This document shows positions 53,932 to 62,935 of a stretch of DNA of 64,000 nucleotides, one piece after another. The translations under genes and the position numbers were made by a program. The stretch lies in contig NZ_SDPW01000001.1 of the NCBI RefSeq assembly GCF_004135645.1, positions 372,001 through 436,000 on the forward strand, given 5' to 3'. This DNA is from Senegalimassilia faecalis. Its GTDB lineage: Bacteria; Actinomycetota; Coriobacteriia; Coriobacteriales; Eggerthellaceae. How positions within the stretch are numbered: the stretch's first letter is position 1; the number at the start of each line of letters is the position of its first letter. The notes under the pieces were generated by a model that was not told where the DNA came from, did no database searches, and was given only the letters and a program-made list of their open reading frames with translations.

Positions 53932-56900
53932 CTACGCCTCGCCCAGCTTGGGCCCGAAGACGCGCTCGACGTATGCCTCCAGCGTGCCCTCCTTGGCGAG
54001 CTCCGCGGCGTCCGCGAGCTCGAAGTTAGAGTCACATCCTTGGCCGACCTCGTCGTGGAAACCCAGGATGAAGTGGGTGGCAATCTCGTAGATAATCTTG
54101 GTGGGCGCGATGCCGAACACCTGATGCTCCAGGATGTGGTCCAAACGCTCGCGGTCGTCCGGGAAGGCGGCCTTCATGCCCTCGCTTCGGTACAGGCGCT
54201 TGATGATCTCGGTGATGTAGAGGCCAGACTTCATATACAGGTCGGCGAAGGTGTGGCTCGGGTCATCGAAGCAGCCCGGGTTCTCCTTCTCGAAGAGGTC
54301 CACCATCTGAACCACGACGTTGCGCGGCGTGAAGATCTGATTGGTCTTCTGGGGCGGCACGTAGTCGAAGATGTCCTCTGTCTGGGACTCGTCGAAGTAA
54401 TTGGCCAGGCGTTCGCGCAGCTTGATGAACTCGCTCACGGAGTCGTTGAATACGACCTCGTCGAAGAGGTGCCCAACGAAGCGCTTTACCTCGCCGGTCT
54501 CGCCATCGGTGTAGTCGCCGCCATCACGCAAAAAGCGGAACTCATCAACGGTGATGCTCGTGACGTCCTGGAAGACGTCAGCGGGGATCACGGTGTCGAA
54601 GTTCGCGAGCGTCGTGCCCTCTTCGCCGTAGGCCATGAGGAACGACGGGATGGTACGCGAGAAGCCGCGCAGATGAGCGCGCACCTTGTCCTCGATGCCC
54701 TGCTTCTCGTCCTCTTTCTTCGCCGTCTCCACCTCGCGCACCACGGTCTCGCCGGCGCGTTGCACGAGCTCCTCGCGGGAGTCCTCGAGCTTCTGGGCGA
54801 GCGTCTGGAACGCCTCCGCTTTCTGCTCGTCATGGCGCTTGTTCACCTCGGCGCGCTCGGTCTCGCTTGTCGCCGCCTTGAGCTCGTCCTTGCGCGACTG
54901 CTCGATGCGGCGCGCCTGAATCTGGTAGTCGCCGACCTGGCGGTTGAGTTGGATGTCGGCGTCCGCCTGGACCTTGCGCTCGATCTGCTGCTGCTGGCGC
55001 GGCTTGAGCTCGCTGCCGTAGCTCTCCTTGGCGGCCTGTACCAGAGGCGCGGTCACGCTCTGCTTGAAGGCCTCCTTGAGGTTGTCGAGCATCACCCGAT
55101 CGTCGTCATCGGCCTCGTGGGCTTTCGCGATGTCGTCCATGTGGCCTGAGAATTCGACGGCGATGTCGCCGTAGACCTTCGGCCCGAAGATGTCCGCAGC
55201 CTTGCCTACGACCTGCTCGTCGGGAATCTCCACCTCGCCCTCGTCGTTGATGGAGAGCTCGTCGGCCGTGCCCTCATCGATCTCGACCTTGTTCTTCTCG
55301 GCGTTCTGTGCCTTGCCCTGCTCGTAGGGATCGAAGCGCTGGATGATCTCCACGACCTCTGCCGGCGCGCGGAAGACGCTCGCGATGTTCTGGAACAGGA
55401 AGTTGCTCATAAAGCCGCGCCTGACCACCTCGCGGGCATGGATGCGCCTCGGCACGCTGAGCACCTGCTCGGCGTCGAGCTCGACCATCTGCCCCTCTTC
55501 GTCCTCGCCGTAGACGGGGAAGAAGTTCAGCAACTGACGGATATGGCGCTCGCGCGTTTCGACATCGCCGCCGCCGCGCGCGGTCTCGCCGTACAGGTCG
55601 TTGGCGAACTGCTCAAAGATAGTAAGCGTGCGCGCCGGGTCGAAGTCGAAGACGTAGGCGTTCTCCTTGCGCGCGTAGTTGCCGCCGCCCAGGTCGAACA
55701 GGCACGGGTTCTGGCTGCGGAAGGCCGCCTGCATGTACAGTGCGGGGCTCGCCATGTTCGAGAGCATGAGCACGGCGGTCCACTCCGGCACGGTCACGCC
55801 CGTGGTCAGCTGGCCGACCGAAAGGGTGATGGTCCTGTCGTGGTCCTTGATCGCGCGGCGTACCTTGTCGAGCGATTTCTCGTTCTCGTCATCGGCGTCG
55901 ATCTTGCCGTCGCCAGCAGCGAGTACCACCTCGTAATCCTTGAAGACGGGGTGCGCCTGCAGCTTCTTGGCGAGGGCGCGGGCGGAGTCGACGCGGTTGA
56001 GCATCCAGAACGTGTGACGCAGCTCGTCGCGCAGCCCGGGTGTCGAGAACGGGAACTTCTCCTGCGTGGTGAGCGCGTCGAGGAACTTATCCACGTCGGC
56101 GTCGTGCACGAAGCCGCCGTTGTGCTTGGTCGAGAAGAACTCGTTGAGGTCGAAGGCGAACTCGGTCTGCTCGCCATCAATCTCCATGCCGCCGCGGGCC
56201 TCCTGCTCGACGATGTCGCTCATCTGGTAGGTGAGCAGGTTGAGCTTGGGGAGGTTGGCGTAGGGGTTCGGCTGCTCAGAGTCGGCAGGCCAGTCACGCT
56301 TGGCCTGCTGCTCGTCGGCATAGGTCCAGTTGTAGATGGCGTCGTCGGCGAACTTCTCGTTTGCGATGGCCTTGAAGGGCGTGCCAGAGAGGTGCAGCGT
56401 GAAGCGGCGCTTGATGTGGTCGAATGCCACGTCGGTCTTGAAGGTGTCCACGCCCTCGTGTGCCTCGTCGATGATGAGCACGTCCCAGGTGAGGTCGGCC
56501 ACCTCGTCGAGCTTCTGGTACACGCCGCCGAAGCGGATGGAGCCCTTGAGGTCCTGAAGGCTCACGAACTCGATGAACCCCTTGGGGCCTTCCGGGTCGT
56601 TGCGGATGGCGCGCAGGTACTCCTCGCGGCTGAGGCAGTAGGGCTTGCCGGTCAGAGCGTCCACGCCGCTGATGAAGCGGTAGCCGCCCTCCAAGCCCAC
56701 GAACTTCACGTAGTCGTCGTACCAGGAGTTGGCGATGGCAGGGCGGTTGGTGACGATGAGCACCTTCTGCGCGCCGATACTGCGGCACAGGTCGTATGCG
56801 GTGAGCGTCTTGCCGAAGCGCGGCTTGGCGTTCCACAGGAACTCGCCGCCGTGCGCGCCGCCCTCGTCCCAATGGGCGCGGGCGAAGGCTCCCGTCTGCT

Positions 56901-57315
56901 CCACTGCGCGCTGCTGCTCGGCGCGCAGGGTGTAGGAGGCAGCGCCGGGTGCGTCCAGCACGCCGTCGGTGTCGCGGAACCGGTAGAACTGCTGGTGAGA
57001 CTCCTCGCCGCTAATCTTGAACCATTCCTTCTTGGGTTCGCGCTCGACGCCCTGCTTCTCGAGGTAGGCGTGGAAGTCGGTGTCATGGAACGTGCCCGCA
57101 CGGTGCTCCCACGTGGCGTTGCCGCTCCACTCCAGATGCCACTGCACGTCGGCGGTGTGCGTTTGCTGTTTGATTCGCTCGCGCACGTCCTGCTCGGTGT
57201 AGTCGATCTTGGTCCAGCCGTTGTGGCGGACGATCTCGGGCGTGGTGTAGGCATAGATCTGCGGCACCGCGGGAGCGGTGGTCTCGATGATCTGGGAGAT
57301 GTCGATGCTCGCCAT
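53932..57315 (-). CDS. T5orf172/GIY-YIG-like nuclease-helicase fusion with methylase-like C-terminus
   Basis: The 1127-residue protein has three parts. The N-terminus (about 19-99; PQIYAYTTPEIVRHNGWTKI, EQDVRERIKQQTHTADVQWH) resembles the T5orf172/GIY-YIG nuclease fold, with IDY where the family usually has I/V-G-Y. An SF2 helicase follows with AKPRFGKT (163-170), DEAH (283-286), LSGTPFK (309-315) and QAAFRSQNP. Then come a long charged coiled coil (about 770-900) and, from about 990, a region with KTNQIFTPRNVVVQMVDLFE, FADLYMKSGLYITEIIKRLY and VFGIAPTKIIYEIA. The last part looks like the N-terminal portion of an N6-adenine methylase lacking the NPPY motif. It starts two bases after the split methylase gene and is probably its restriction partner. 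Confidence 0.85.
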   Translation of the reverse strand: MASIDISQIIETTAPAVPQIYAYTTPEIVRHNGWTKIDYTEQDVRERIKQQTHTADVQWHLEWSGNATWEHRAGTFHDTDFHAYLEKQGVEREPKKEWFKISGEESHQQFYRFRDTDGVLDAPGAASYTLRAEQQRAVEQTGAFARAHWDEGGAHGGEFLWNAKPRFGKTLTAYDLCRSIGAQKVLIVTNRPAIANSWYDDYVKFVGLEGGYRFISGVDALTGKPYCLSREEYLRAIRNDPEGPKGFIEFVSLQDLKGSIRFGGVYQKLDEVADLTWDVLIIDEAHEGVDTFKTDVAFDHIKRRFTLHLSGTPFKAIANEKFADDAIYNWTYADEQQAKRDWPADSEQPNPYANLPKLNLLTYQMSDIVEQEARGGMEIDGEQTEFAFDLNEFFSTKHNGGFVHDADVDKFLDALTTQEKFPFSTPGLRDELRHTFWMLNRVDSARALAKKLQAHPVFKDYEVVLAAGDGKIDADDENEKSLDKVRRAIKDHDRTITLSVGQLTTGVTVPEWTAVLMLSNMASPALYMQAAFRSQNPCLFDLGGGNYARKENAYVFDFDPARTLTIFEQFANDLYGETARGGGDVETRERHIRQLLNFFPVYGEDEEGQMVELDAEQVLSVPRRIHAREVVRRGFMSNFLFQNIASVFRAPAEVVEIIQRFDPYEQGKAQNAEKNKVEIDEGTADELSINDEGEVEIPDEQVVGKAADIFGPKVYGDIAVEFSGHMDDIAKAHEADDDDRVMLDNLKEAFKQSVTAPLVQAAKESYGSELKPRQQQQIERKVQADADIQLNRQVGDYQIQARRIEQSRKDELKAATSETERAEVNKRHDEQKAEAFQTLAQKLEDSREELVQRAGETVVREVETAKKEDEKQGIEDKVRAHLRGFSRTIPSFLMAYGEEGTTLANFDTVIPADVFQDVTSITVDEFRFLRDGGDYTDGETGEVKRFVGHLFDEVVFNDSVSEFIKLRERLANYFDESQTEDIFDYVPPQKTNQIFTPRNVVVQMVDLFEKENPGCFDDPSHTFADLYMKSGLYITEIIKRLYRSEGMKAAFPDDRERLDHILEHQVFGIAPTKIIYEIATHFILGFHDEVGQGCDSNFELADAAELAKEGTLEAYVERVFGPKLGEA

Positions 57316-57317
57316 TG

Positions 57318-59443
57318 CTAGTCCATCTCCTTCACATGGGATTCGATGAACTGAATCTCCTCGTCGTCGAGGCCGTACTTCGCATAGAGCTGACGGTCGA
57401 TGTCAGCAACAGACTGCGACCAATCGATGTCGGAGTCAGAAGTAAAGTCCTGTAGGGGGACATACTTCCATTTTGGTGCGGGATTGTGCTGCGTAATCTT
57501 CAGAATTCCGAGCATGGTCCGAGCGAACTTCGATTTTATGTATTTGAGGAGAGCCGTAGCTTCCGCTTCGGAATTGAAACTGCCAATGCTTATGAAGGAC
57601 TGCGTATGCCCTATTAAGGGCCGCCCTATTAAGGGCGTAGAAAGCACTTCTCCAAGCGCGCCCGATCCGTTGGCGGCAGGAACAAGTACTTTCCATTTGT
57701 CGAGGTTCGGATGCGGAGCGATATATCTGGCGGAAATGAACTTGTAAGCTCTTCCGGCGCGACCTCTGCCAAAGATTCTGATGCAACTATCTCCGTCGCC
57801 AGGCATCTCGTCAAAGAAAACTACATTGTTAAGGTTGTCGAGAACGTTTGTCTTAAGGTCATAGTCGTGGTTCTTGCTCAACAGACCATGGTCGTCGTCA
57901 ACATAACGAATCTCGGGATGGTCTTCGTGCATGGCTTCAGTGAAGTGGTAGCTATCGGCCGCGAAGATGATATCGCCGAGGGGTTGGATGCCATGTTTTA
58001 CAACCTTCTCTTTGATGGTACGAAGCTCATCGAAATGTGTGAACACTTCTATCGCACCGAAATCCCGATCAGCATCTCGATAGGTAACGGCAACACCGCC
58101 CTTGATGTCGGTATTCGGAAAGGCGCTGGACGCATCCGCTTTATAGCTCATCACTTTGAAATGGGGGTCGTTAAGCATCTTCCTGTTCCAGGCCTTTGGG
58201 GTTGAGCCGGCGTCAAATAGGAATCTAGCGGGAGTGACAAGCTCCACCTTGTCGGAAACCTTGAACGCCGAGTCCATAAACTCGTGATAGATGGGCGGTG
58301 CATAGGTCTTATTGCCAGAATCTTGTTCCGCCACTGAAAGCTGATATGGGGATTACCGATTACCGCATAGAACTTCTTTCCCATAATTGCTGCCTCACCT
58401 TTCAATGCGGCGAACTCGAAGGGCTCGCCGTTCTGCCAGTCGTATATCACGCAGAGGGGAACCGTTTCCCTTGGCTCCTCTTCTTTGGTCTCTTCGGTTG
58501 TCTCGTCGGGGAATACGTCATCGAACAGGTCGAAAAGCGACGGTTGCATCGGCTCCGGCTCGGGCTCCTCGAACGTCCCCAGGGTCGACTCCACCTCGGC
58601 GCCCATCTTGTTGGTGGGCACGGCGTCTGTGAAGCCGTTCATCTGCCAGAAGTTCCAGGAAACGATCCATGCCGCCTGCTCGAGCTCGTCCTGTTGGGGG
58701 CCCGACCCCCAGCGATTGCGGAGATGCTCGACGAACGTCTCGAGCACATTGACGCGAGCAATAAGCAGGTTGTCGCCCTGGTACTCGAAGCCGTACGTCG
58801 CGCGCAGCGCGTCGAGGGCCCGGCGCACCCATTCCTTGCGAGTCTTGGTCTTCTCGGTCACAACGCGAAGCTTGCGGTCAAGGAAGCCTACGCGCTCGCT
58901 TACGGGTAGCTCGTCTCCCGTCACGGTGTCGTAGCGCGAGCACACAAACGGCGCCTCGCCACACGTGATCTCGAGCCGCGTAGCCTCCACGTATGCGCGC
59001 CAGCCGTGTCCCTTTGACTTTGGAAATTCGATTGGATCACTAGTCGGCGTCCATGTATTGGCGCCATCATCCGCAACGATCTCGGTGTTGAAGACATCGC
59101 GCCGGCCGAACCAAGCCTCGTCCAAGTCGTTGTTCATCTGATTGCACAGCCATGACGGGGTGAACACCTCGGCGCGGCTCTTGGTGCGCTGGGATTGCTT
59201 CTCCTGCTCTTTGGCGATGCGCGGCTTGATGACGCCGGAGTTCATGCCCGTGATCTTCTCGACGGTCATCTCGTCATCGCCCATGTAGCCGTCGCCTAGG
59301 GCCTCGTATTCGTTGTCGGCCCATATGATGTTGCGCCCCGTAGTGCGGTCGCACAGCAACGTCTTGAGAATGAAAGTCGGGTATCGGCGGTCGAAGGACT
59401 CTATGAAGCCTTCGACCGAGATGTCGTGCATTGGCTCCGTCAC
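57318..59443 (-). pseudogene. Eco57I-like adenine DNA methylase, frameshifted inside NPPY
   Basis: Two open frames together encode one protein of about 708 residues. The first, from the start at 59443, has RAEVFTPSWLCNQMNNDLDE (about 90-109) and the SAM-binding block RLEITCGEAPFVCSRYD (156-172). It then enters VIGNP at about 361-365 and, after N364-P365, leaves frame and reads unrelated residues to 58151. The second frame resumes from 58349 with P-Y-Q-L-S-V-A-E-Q-D-S and runs to 57318. AAT-CCC-CAT lacks one C; with five C instead of four the motif reads N-P-P-Y in frame. The catalytic motif of an N6-adenine methylase is thus cut exactly. This could be inactivation, phase variation or a sequence error. 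The intact gene would modify host DNA against the neighbouring nuclease-helicase. Confidence 0.85.
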
Positions 59444-59446
59444 GGG

Positions 59447-59659
59447 CTATTGTCCCTTCTTCGCGAGCTCTTCGATCATGCAAGTGCGCACAAAGGCGGA
59501 GAAGCTCATGCCGCGAAGGGCAGCCTCCTCCTTCGCCGCGTCGCGCAGGGTGTCGGGGATGCGCAGGGTCACAGATACCTGGTCGCCGTTTACCAGGAAG
59601 CTCCTGATCTCGGTCTCGCCGGGGTTACCCTTGATGAGCTCCTTATAGCCGTTAGACAT
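59447..59659 (-). CDS. Ribbon-helix-helix regulator at the head of the defence-like operon
   Basis: The 70-residue protein has a basic ribbon-helix-helix pattern: a strand (DQVSVTLRIPDTL), helix A (RDAAKEEAALRGM) and helix B (SFSAFVRTCMIEELAKK). Such Arc/CopG-type proteins bind short direct repeats as dimers and often control restriction or toxin-antitoxin operons. It is three bases before the methylase gene. A direct repeat AAATGC-N5-AAATGC lies in its leader, so it probably represses its own operon. It has no toxin partner beside it. Confidence 0.8.
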   Translation of the reverse strand: MSNGYKELIKGNPGETEIRSFLVNGDQVSVTLRIPDTLRDAAKEEAALRGMSFSAFVRTCMIEELAKKGQ

Positions 59660-59677
59660 TCGCGCCTCTATCCCTCG

Positions 59678-59709
59678 AAATGCAATACAAATGCGTTTTC
59701 TGAATTATA
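59678..59709 (-). promoter_or_regulatory. Promoter and direct-repeat operator of the defence-like operon
   Basis: A TATAAT element lies on the minus strand at 59709-59704. Just downstream of the expected transcription start, AAATGC at 59678-59683 and 59689-59694 are separated by five bases, an 11-base period suited to a ribbon-helix-helix dimer pair. A convincing -35 is not seen. The rest of 59660-59836 holds no gene. Confidence 0.5.
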
Positions 59710-59836
59710 ACGCAGCGGTACGCCGCGGCACTGGGAATAGGGGGACATCAGCCGCTCGGACACAATGCGACACCGGGCGGCGGAGAAGATCATCCGGCCG
59801 GAATCAAGGAACAGTTTCCGGACCGGGTTTCGTTCC

Positions 59837-60106
59837 TCAGTTATCGCGCGGTTTGACTTTGGCCCGCTCCTCCGCATAGAGGACCTCGTTCTGAGCCTCC
59901 AGGATGCGCGCCGCGTCGCCGATGCGCTCGGCACACCTCTCGCTTATAGACCTCAGGGCCAGGACCCCCTCGACGTCGAGCGGGTCCAGCTGGTCGGCGT
60001 GAGCCAGGGACTCGAGCAGCTGGTCCAGGCCCCTCGCCAGCCTCCCGGCATCTGCCACCGCGTCGAGCAGTTCGAGGCGCTATATCTTTTCTTCGTAACC
60101 CAACAT
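59837..60106 (-). pseudogene. Small gene of unknown function with an in-frame stop at codon 9
   Basis: A good ribosome-binding site (AAGGAGAC) and ATG at 60106 open a frame that reads MLGYEEKI, meets TAG at 60082-60080, and continues in the same frame as RLELLDAVADAGRLARGLDQ to the stop at 59837. Without the TAG it would be an 89-residue, mainly helical, charged protein ending AEERAKVKPRDN. A GTG at 60058 could still restart translation without a clear site. The product is not recognised. It lies at the border where GC content falls toward the tet(W) insert. Confidence 0.5.
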
Positions 60107-60461
60107 CTGCTTGTCTCCTTCTCTCAATGCTCATGTACGGTAAGGAAGCAAGCAACCGAAAACAAGAGATAGACCGCCAGCACTACACTATTCCGAACCA
60201 AAGACCAAAAGATAAGCATTGTGGGAAAATATAAACTTTTGGATTTTCCTACAATGCCAACTACGGCGGAATCCCTCCCACTCCTTATATCTTTCTGTAT
60301 ACATTGAATTTGTATTTAGTAAAATGCAGACAACACCACGGATCGGCTTTTGGTTGGACAATTCCAACCAAACACCACAGCAGACAGCAGAAAACATTCT
60401 GAACGCTAGGAAGCCGGTATGATTGTTACATATAAGGGGAAGAAAAATTTCTTTTAGGTAC
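60107..60461. other. Low-GC left flank of the tet(W) insert
   Basis: GC content drops sharply after about 60110. GCATTGTGGGAAAAT at 60216-60230 can pair with ATTTTCCTACAATGC at 60243-60257 around an AT-rich loop. A short plus-strand frame ending at 60422 (IGFWLDNSNQTPQQTAENIL near its end) looks like the C-terminal remnant of a larger protein, perhaps a P-loop kinase, but is too short to assign. No intact gene is seen. Confidence 0.5.
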
Positions 60462-60490
60462 TTGCTTTCCTAAAACTGATGTGATACAAT
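60462..60490 (+). promoter_or_regulatory. tet(W) promoter
   Basis: TTGCTT at 60462-60467, a 17-base spacer and TACAAT at 60485-60490 form a good housekeeping promoter, about 270 bases upstream of the tet(W) start and just before the leader peptide. Confidence 0.8.
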
Positions 60491-60518
60491 GATTTAGTCC
60501 AGAAAAGGAGTAAAAAAT

Positions 60519-60542
60519 ATGCGGCAAGGTATTCTTAAATAA
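60519..60542 (+). CDS. tet(W) leader peptide MRQGILK
   Basis: An AAAAGGAG site eight bases upstream and the frame ATG-CGG-CAA-GGT-ATT-CTT-AAA-TAA encode a seven-residue peptide. Its last codons form one arm of the first attenuator stem, so ribosome stalling here by tetracycline would open the terminator, as proposed for related ribosomal protection genes. The peptide itself probably has no other function. Confidence 0.7.
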   Translation: MRQGILK

Positions 60543-60727
60543 AATTTGATAATGGGCGCAAAAATGATTGCCCCTTGCAGGGGCTTAGTTTTTGTACCCA
60601 ATTTAAGAATACTTTTGCCTTTTTAGTAAATATCGTGACGGACAGCGGCTCATGTAAGCCGTCATACTTCTGTTTGTCCGAAGTCATGATCCCCAGCGGT
60701 AAAAGTATTAGCCGCTGGGGATTTTTG
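60529..60727 (+). promoter_or_regulatory. tet(W) transcription attenuator
   Basis: GTATTCTTAAAT at 60529-60540 pairs with ATTTAAGAATAC at 60601-60612, followed by TTTTGCCTTTTT. A CCCC-TTGCA-GGGG hairpin lies in between. A second terminator, CCCCAGCGG (60691-60699) with CCGCTGGGG (60712-60720) and then TTTTT, lies 32 bases before the tet(W) start. The two in series fit antibiotic-induced attenuation. Confidence 0.75.
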
Positions 60728-60758
60728 CGCCCATTTGGGCCTTGTATGGAGGATAGAC

Positions 60759-62678
60759 ATGAACATTATCAATATCGGGATTCTTGCCCATGTAGACGCT
60801 GGAAAGACAACCTTGACGGAGAGCCTGCTATATGCCAGCGGAGCCATTTCAGAACCGGGGAGCGTCGAAAAAGGGACAACGAGGACGGACACCATGCTTT
60901 TGGAGCGGCAGCGTGGGATTACCATTCAAGCGGCAGTCACTTCCTTCCAGTGGCACAGATGTAAAGTCAACATTGTGGATACGCCCGGCCACATGGATTT
61001 TTTGGCGGAGGTGTACCGCTCTTTGGCTGTTTTAGATGGGGCCATCTTGGTGATCTCCGCTAAAGATGGTGTGCAGGCCCAGACCCGTATTCTGTTCCAT
61101 GCCCTGCGGAAAATGGACATTCCCACCGTTATCTTTATCAATAAGATCGACCAGGCTGGCGTTGATTTGCAGGGCGTGTATCAGTCTGTTCGGGATAAGC
61201 TCTCCGCCGATATTATCATCAAGCAGACGGTGTCGCTGTCCCCGGAAATAGTCCTGGAGGAAAATACCGACATAGAAGCATGGGATGCGGTCATCGAAAA
61301 TAACGATGAATTATTGGAAAAGTATATCGCAGGAGAACCAATCAGCCGGGAAGAACTTGCGCAGGAGGAACAGCGGCGGGTTCAAGACGCCTCCCTGTTC
61401 CCGGTCTATCATGGCAGCGCCAAAAAGGGCCTTGGCATTCAACCGTTGATGGATGCGGTGACAGGGCTGTTCCAACCGATTGGGGAACAGGGGAGCGACG
61501 CCCTATGCGGCAGCGTTTTCAAGGTGGAGTATACAGATTGTGGCCAGCGGCTCATCTATTTGCGGCTATACAGCGGAACGCTGCGCCTGCGGGATACGGT
61601 GGCTCTGGCCGGGAGAGAAAAGCTGAAAATCACAGAGATGCGTATTCCATCCAAAGGGGAAATTGTTCGGACAGACACCGCTTATCCGGGTGAAATTGTT
61701 ATCCTTCCCAGCGACAGCGTGAGGTTAAACGATGTATTAGGGGACCCAACCCGGCTCCCTCGTAAAAGGTGGCGTGAGGACCCCCTCCCCATGCTGCGGA
61801 CGTCGATTGCGCCGAAAACGGCAGCGCAAAGAGAACGGCTGCTGGACGCTCTTACGCAACTTGCGGATACTGACCCGCTTTTGCGCTGCGAGGTGGATTC
61901 CATCACCCATGAGATCATTCTTTCTTTTTTGGGCCGGGTGCAGTTGGAGGTTGTTTCCGCTTTGCTGTCGGAAAAATACAAGCTTGAAACAGTGGTAAAG
62001 GAACCCACCGTCATTTATATGGAGCGGCCGCTCAAAGCAGCCAGCCACACCATCCATATCGAGGTGCCGCCCAACCCGTTTTGGGCATCCATCGGACTGT
62101 CTGTTACACCACTCCCGCTTGGCTCCGGTGTACAATACGAGAGCCGGGTTTCGCTGGGATACTTGAACCAGAGTTTTCAAAACGCTGTCAGGGATGGTAT
62201 CCGTTACGGGCTGGAGCAGGGCTTGTTCGGCTGGAACGTAACGGACTGTAAGATTTGCTTTGAATACGGGCTTTATTACAGTCCGGTCAGCACGCCGGCG
62301 GACTTCCGCTCATTGGCCCCGATTGTATTGGAACAGGCATTGAAGGAATCAGGGACGCAACTGCTGGAACCTTATCTCTCCTTCACCCTCTATGCGCCCC
62401 GGGAATATCTTTCCAGGGCTTATCATGATGCACCGAAATACTGTGCCACCATCGAAACGGTCCAGGTAAAAAAGGATGAAGTTGTCTTTACTGGCGAGAT
62501 TCCCGCCCGCTGTATACAGGCATACCGTACTGATCTGGCCTTTTACACCAACGGGCAGAGCGTATGCCTTACAGAACTGAAAGGGTATCAGGCCGCTGTC
62601 GGCAAGCCAGTCATCCAGCCCCGCCGTCCAAACAGCCGCCTGGACAAGGTGCGCCATATGTTTCAGAAGGTAATGTAA
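60759..62678 (+). CDS. tet(W): Tet(W) tetracycline resistance ribosomal protection protein
   Basis: This 639-residue EF-G-like GTPase removes tetracycline from the ribosome. G1 is [19 protein letters not shown] (about 7-25), G3 [10 protein letters not shown]4 NKID. The sequence matches the Tet(W) protein as I remember it over nearly its full length, including the C-terminus [17 protein letters not shown] and the length of 639; a few residues differ, so a mosaic with Tet(O) or Tet(32) cannot be fully excluded by eye. The ATG at 60759 has ATGGAGGA upstream. GC content and codon use are much lower than in the host genes around, indicating transfer, most likely from gut Firmicutes. Confidence 0.95.
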   Translation: MNIINIGILAHVDAGKTTLTESLLYASGAISEPGSVEKGTTRTDTMLLERQRGITIQAAVTSFQWHRCKVNIVDTPGHMDFLAEVYRSLAVLDGAILVISAKDGVQAQTRILFHALRKMDIPTVIFINKIDQAGVDLQGVYQSVRDKLSADIIIKQTVSLSPEIVLEENTDIEAWDAVIENNDELLEKYIAGEPISREELAQEEQRRVQDASLFPVYHGSAKKGLGIQPLMDAVTGLFQPIGEQGSDALCGSVFKVEYTDCGQRLIYLRLYSGTLRLRDTVALAGREKLKITEMRIPSKGEIVRTDTAYPGEIVILPSDSVRLNDVLGDPTRLPRKRWREDPLPMLRTSIAPKTAAQRERLLDALTQLADTDPLLRCEVDSITHEIILSFLGRVQLEVVSALLSEKYKLETVVKEPTVIYMERPLKAASHTIHIEVPPNPFWASIGLSVTPLPLGSGVQYESRVSLGYLNQSFQNAVRDGIRYGLEQGLFGWNVTDCKICFEYGLYYSPVSTPADFRSLAPIVLEQALKESGTQLLEPYLSFTLYAPREYLSRAYHDAPKYCATIETVQVKKDEVVFTGEIPARCIQAYRTDLAFYTNGQSVCLTELKGYQAAVGKPVIQPRRPNSRLDKVRHMFQKVM

Positions 62679-62878
62679 AGATACCTACCGTCAACGCCGA
62701 GAAATTTATGGGCATTGTCCGCAAGCACCTTGCCTTTGAAGAACTGACCCCCACTCTCTTGCGGGAAATGATCGAGAAAATTGTGGTGCATGAGTGCAGC
62801 TATGATGAGAACGGCACCCGCAGGCAGGACATTGAGATTTATTACAGCTTTGTCGGCAAGATTGACTTGCCCGAATAA
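62679..62878 (+). pseudogene. C-terminal remnant of a large serine recombinase (DUF4368)
   Basis: Directly after the tet(W) stop, a frame reads [40 protein letters not shown], then IEIYYSFVGKIDLPE and a stop. This matches the DUF4368 tail of large serine recombinases of Firmicutes conjugative transposons. The catalytic N-terminus and recombinase domain are absent, and no start is present. It is a scar of the element that carried tet(W). Confidence 0.8.
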
Positions 62879-62886
62879 CCGCCCGA

Positions 62887-62935
62887 CCTATCCGACACAA
62901 TGGCCAAGTGTCGGATAGGAACGGCAAAATTTTTT
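62887..62935 (+). terminator. Terminator-like hairpin closing the tet(W) insert
   Basis: CCTATCCGACAC at 62887-62898 and GTGTCGGATAGG at 62908-62919 form a perfect 12-base stem; TTTTTT follows at 62930-62935. It lies eight bases after the recombinase remnant. High-GC sequence resumes about 40 bases later. Confidence 0.7.

Noticed and set aside
55438-57321. A 627-codon plus-strand frame opposite the nuclease-helicase
   Set aside because: Antisense shadow; the minus-strand helicase motifs are clear and in the correct order.
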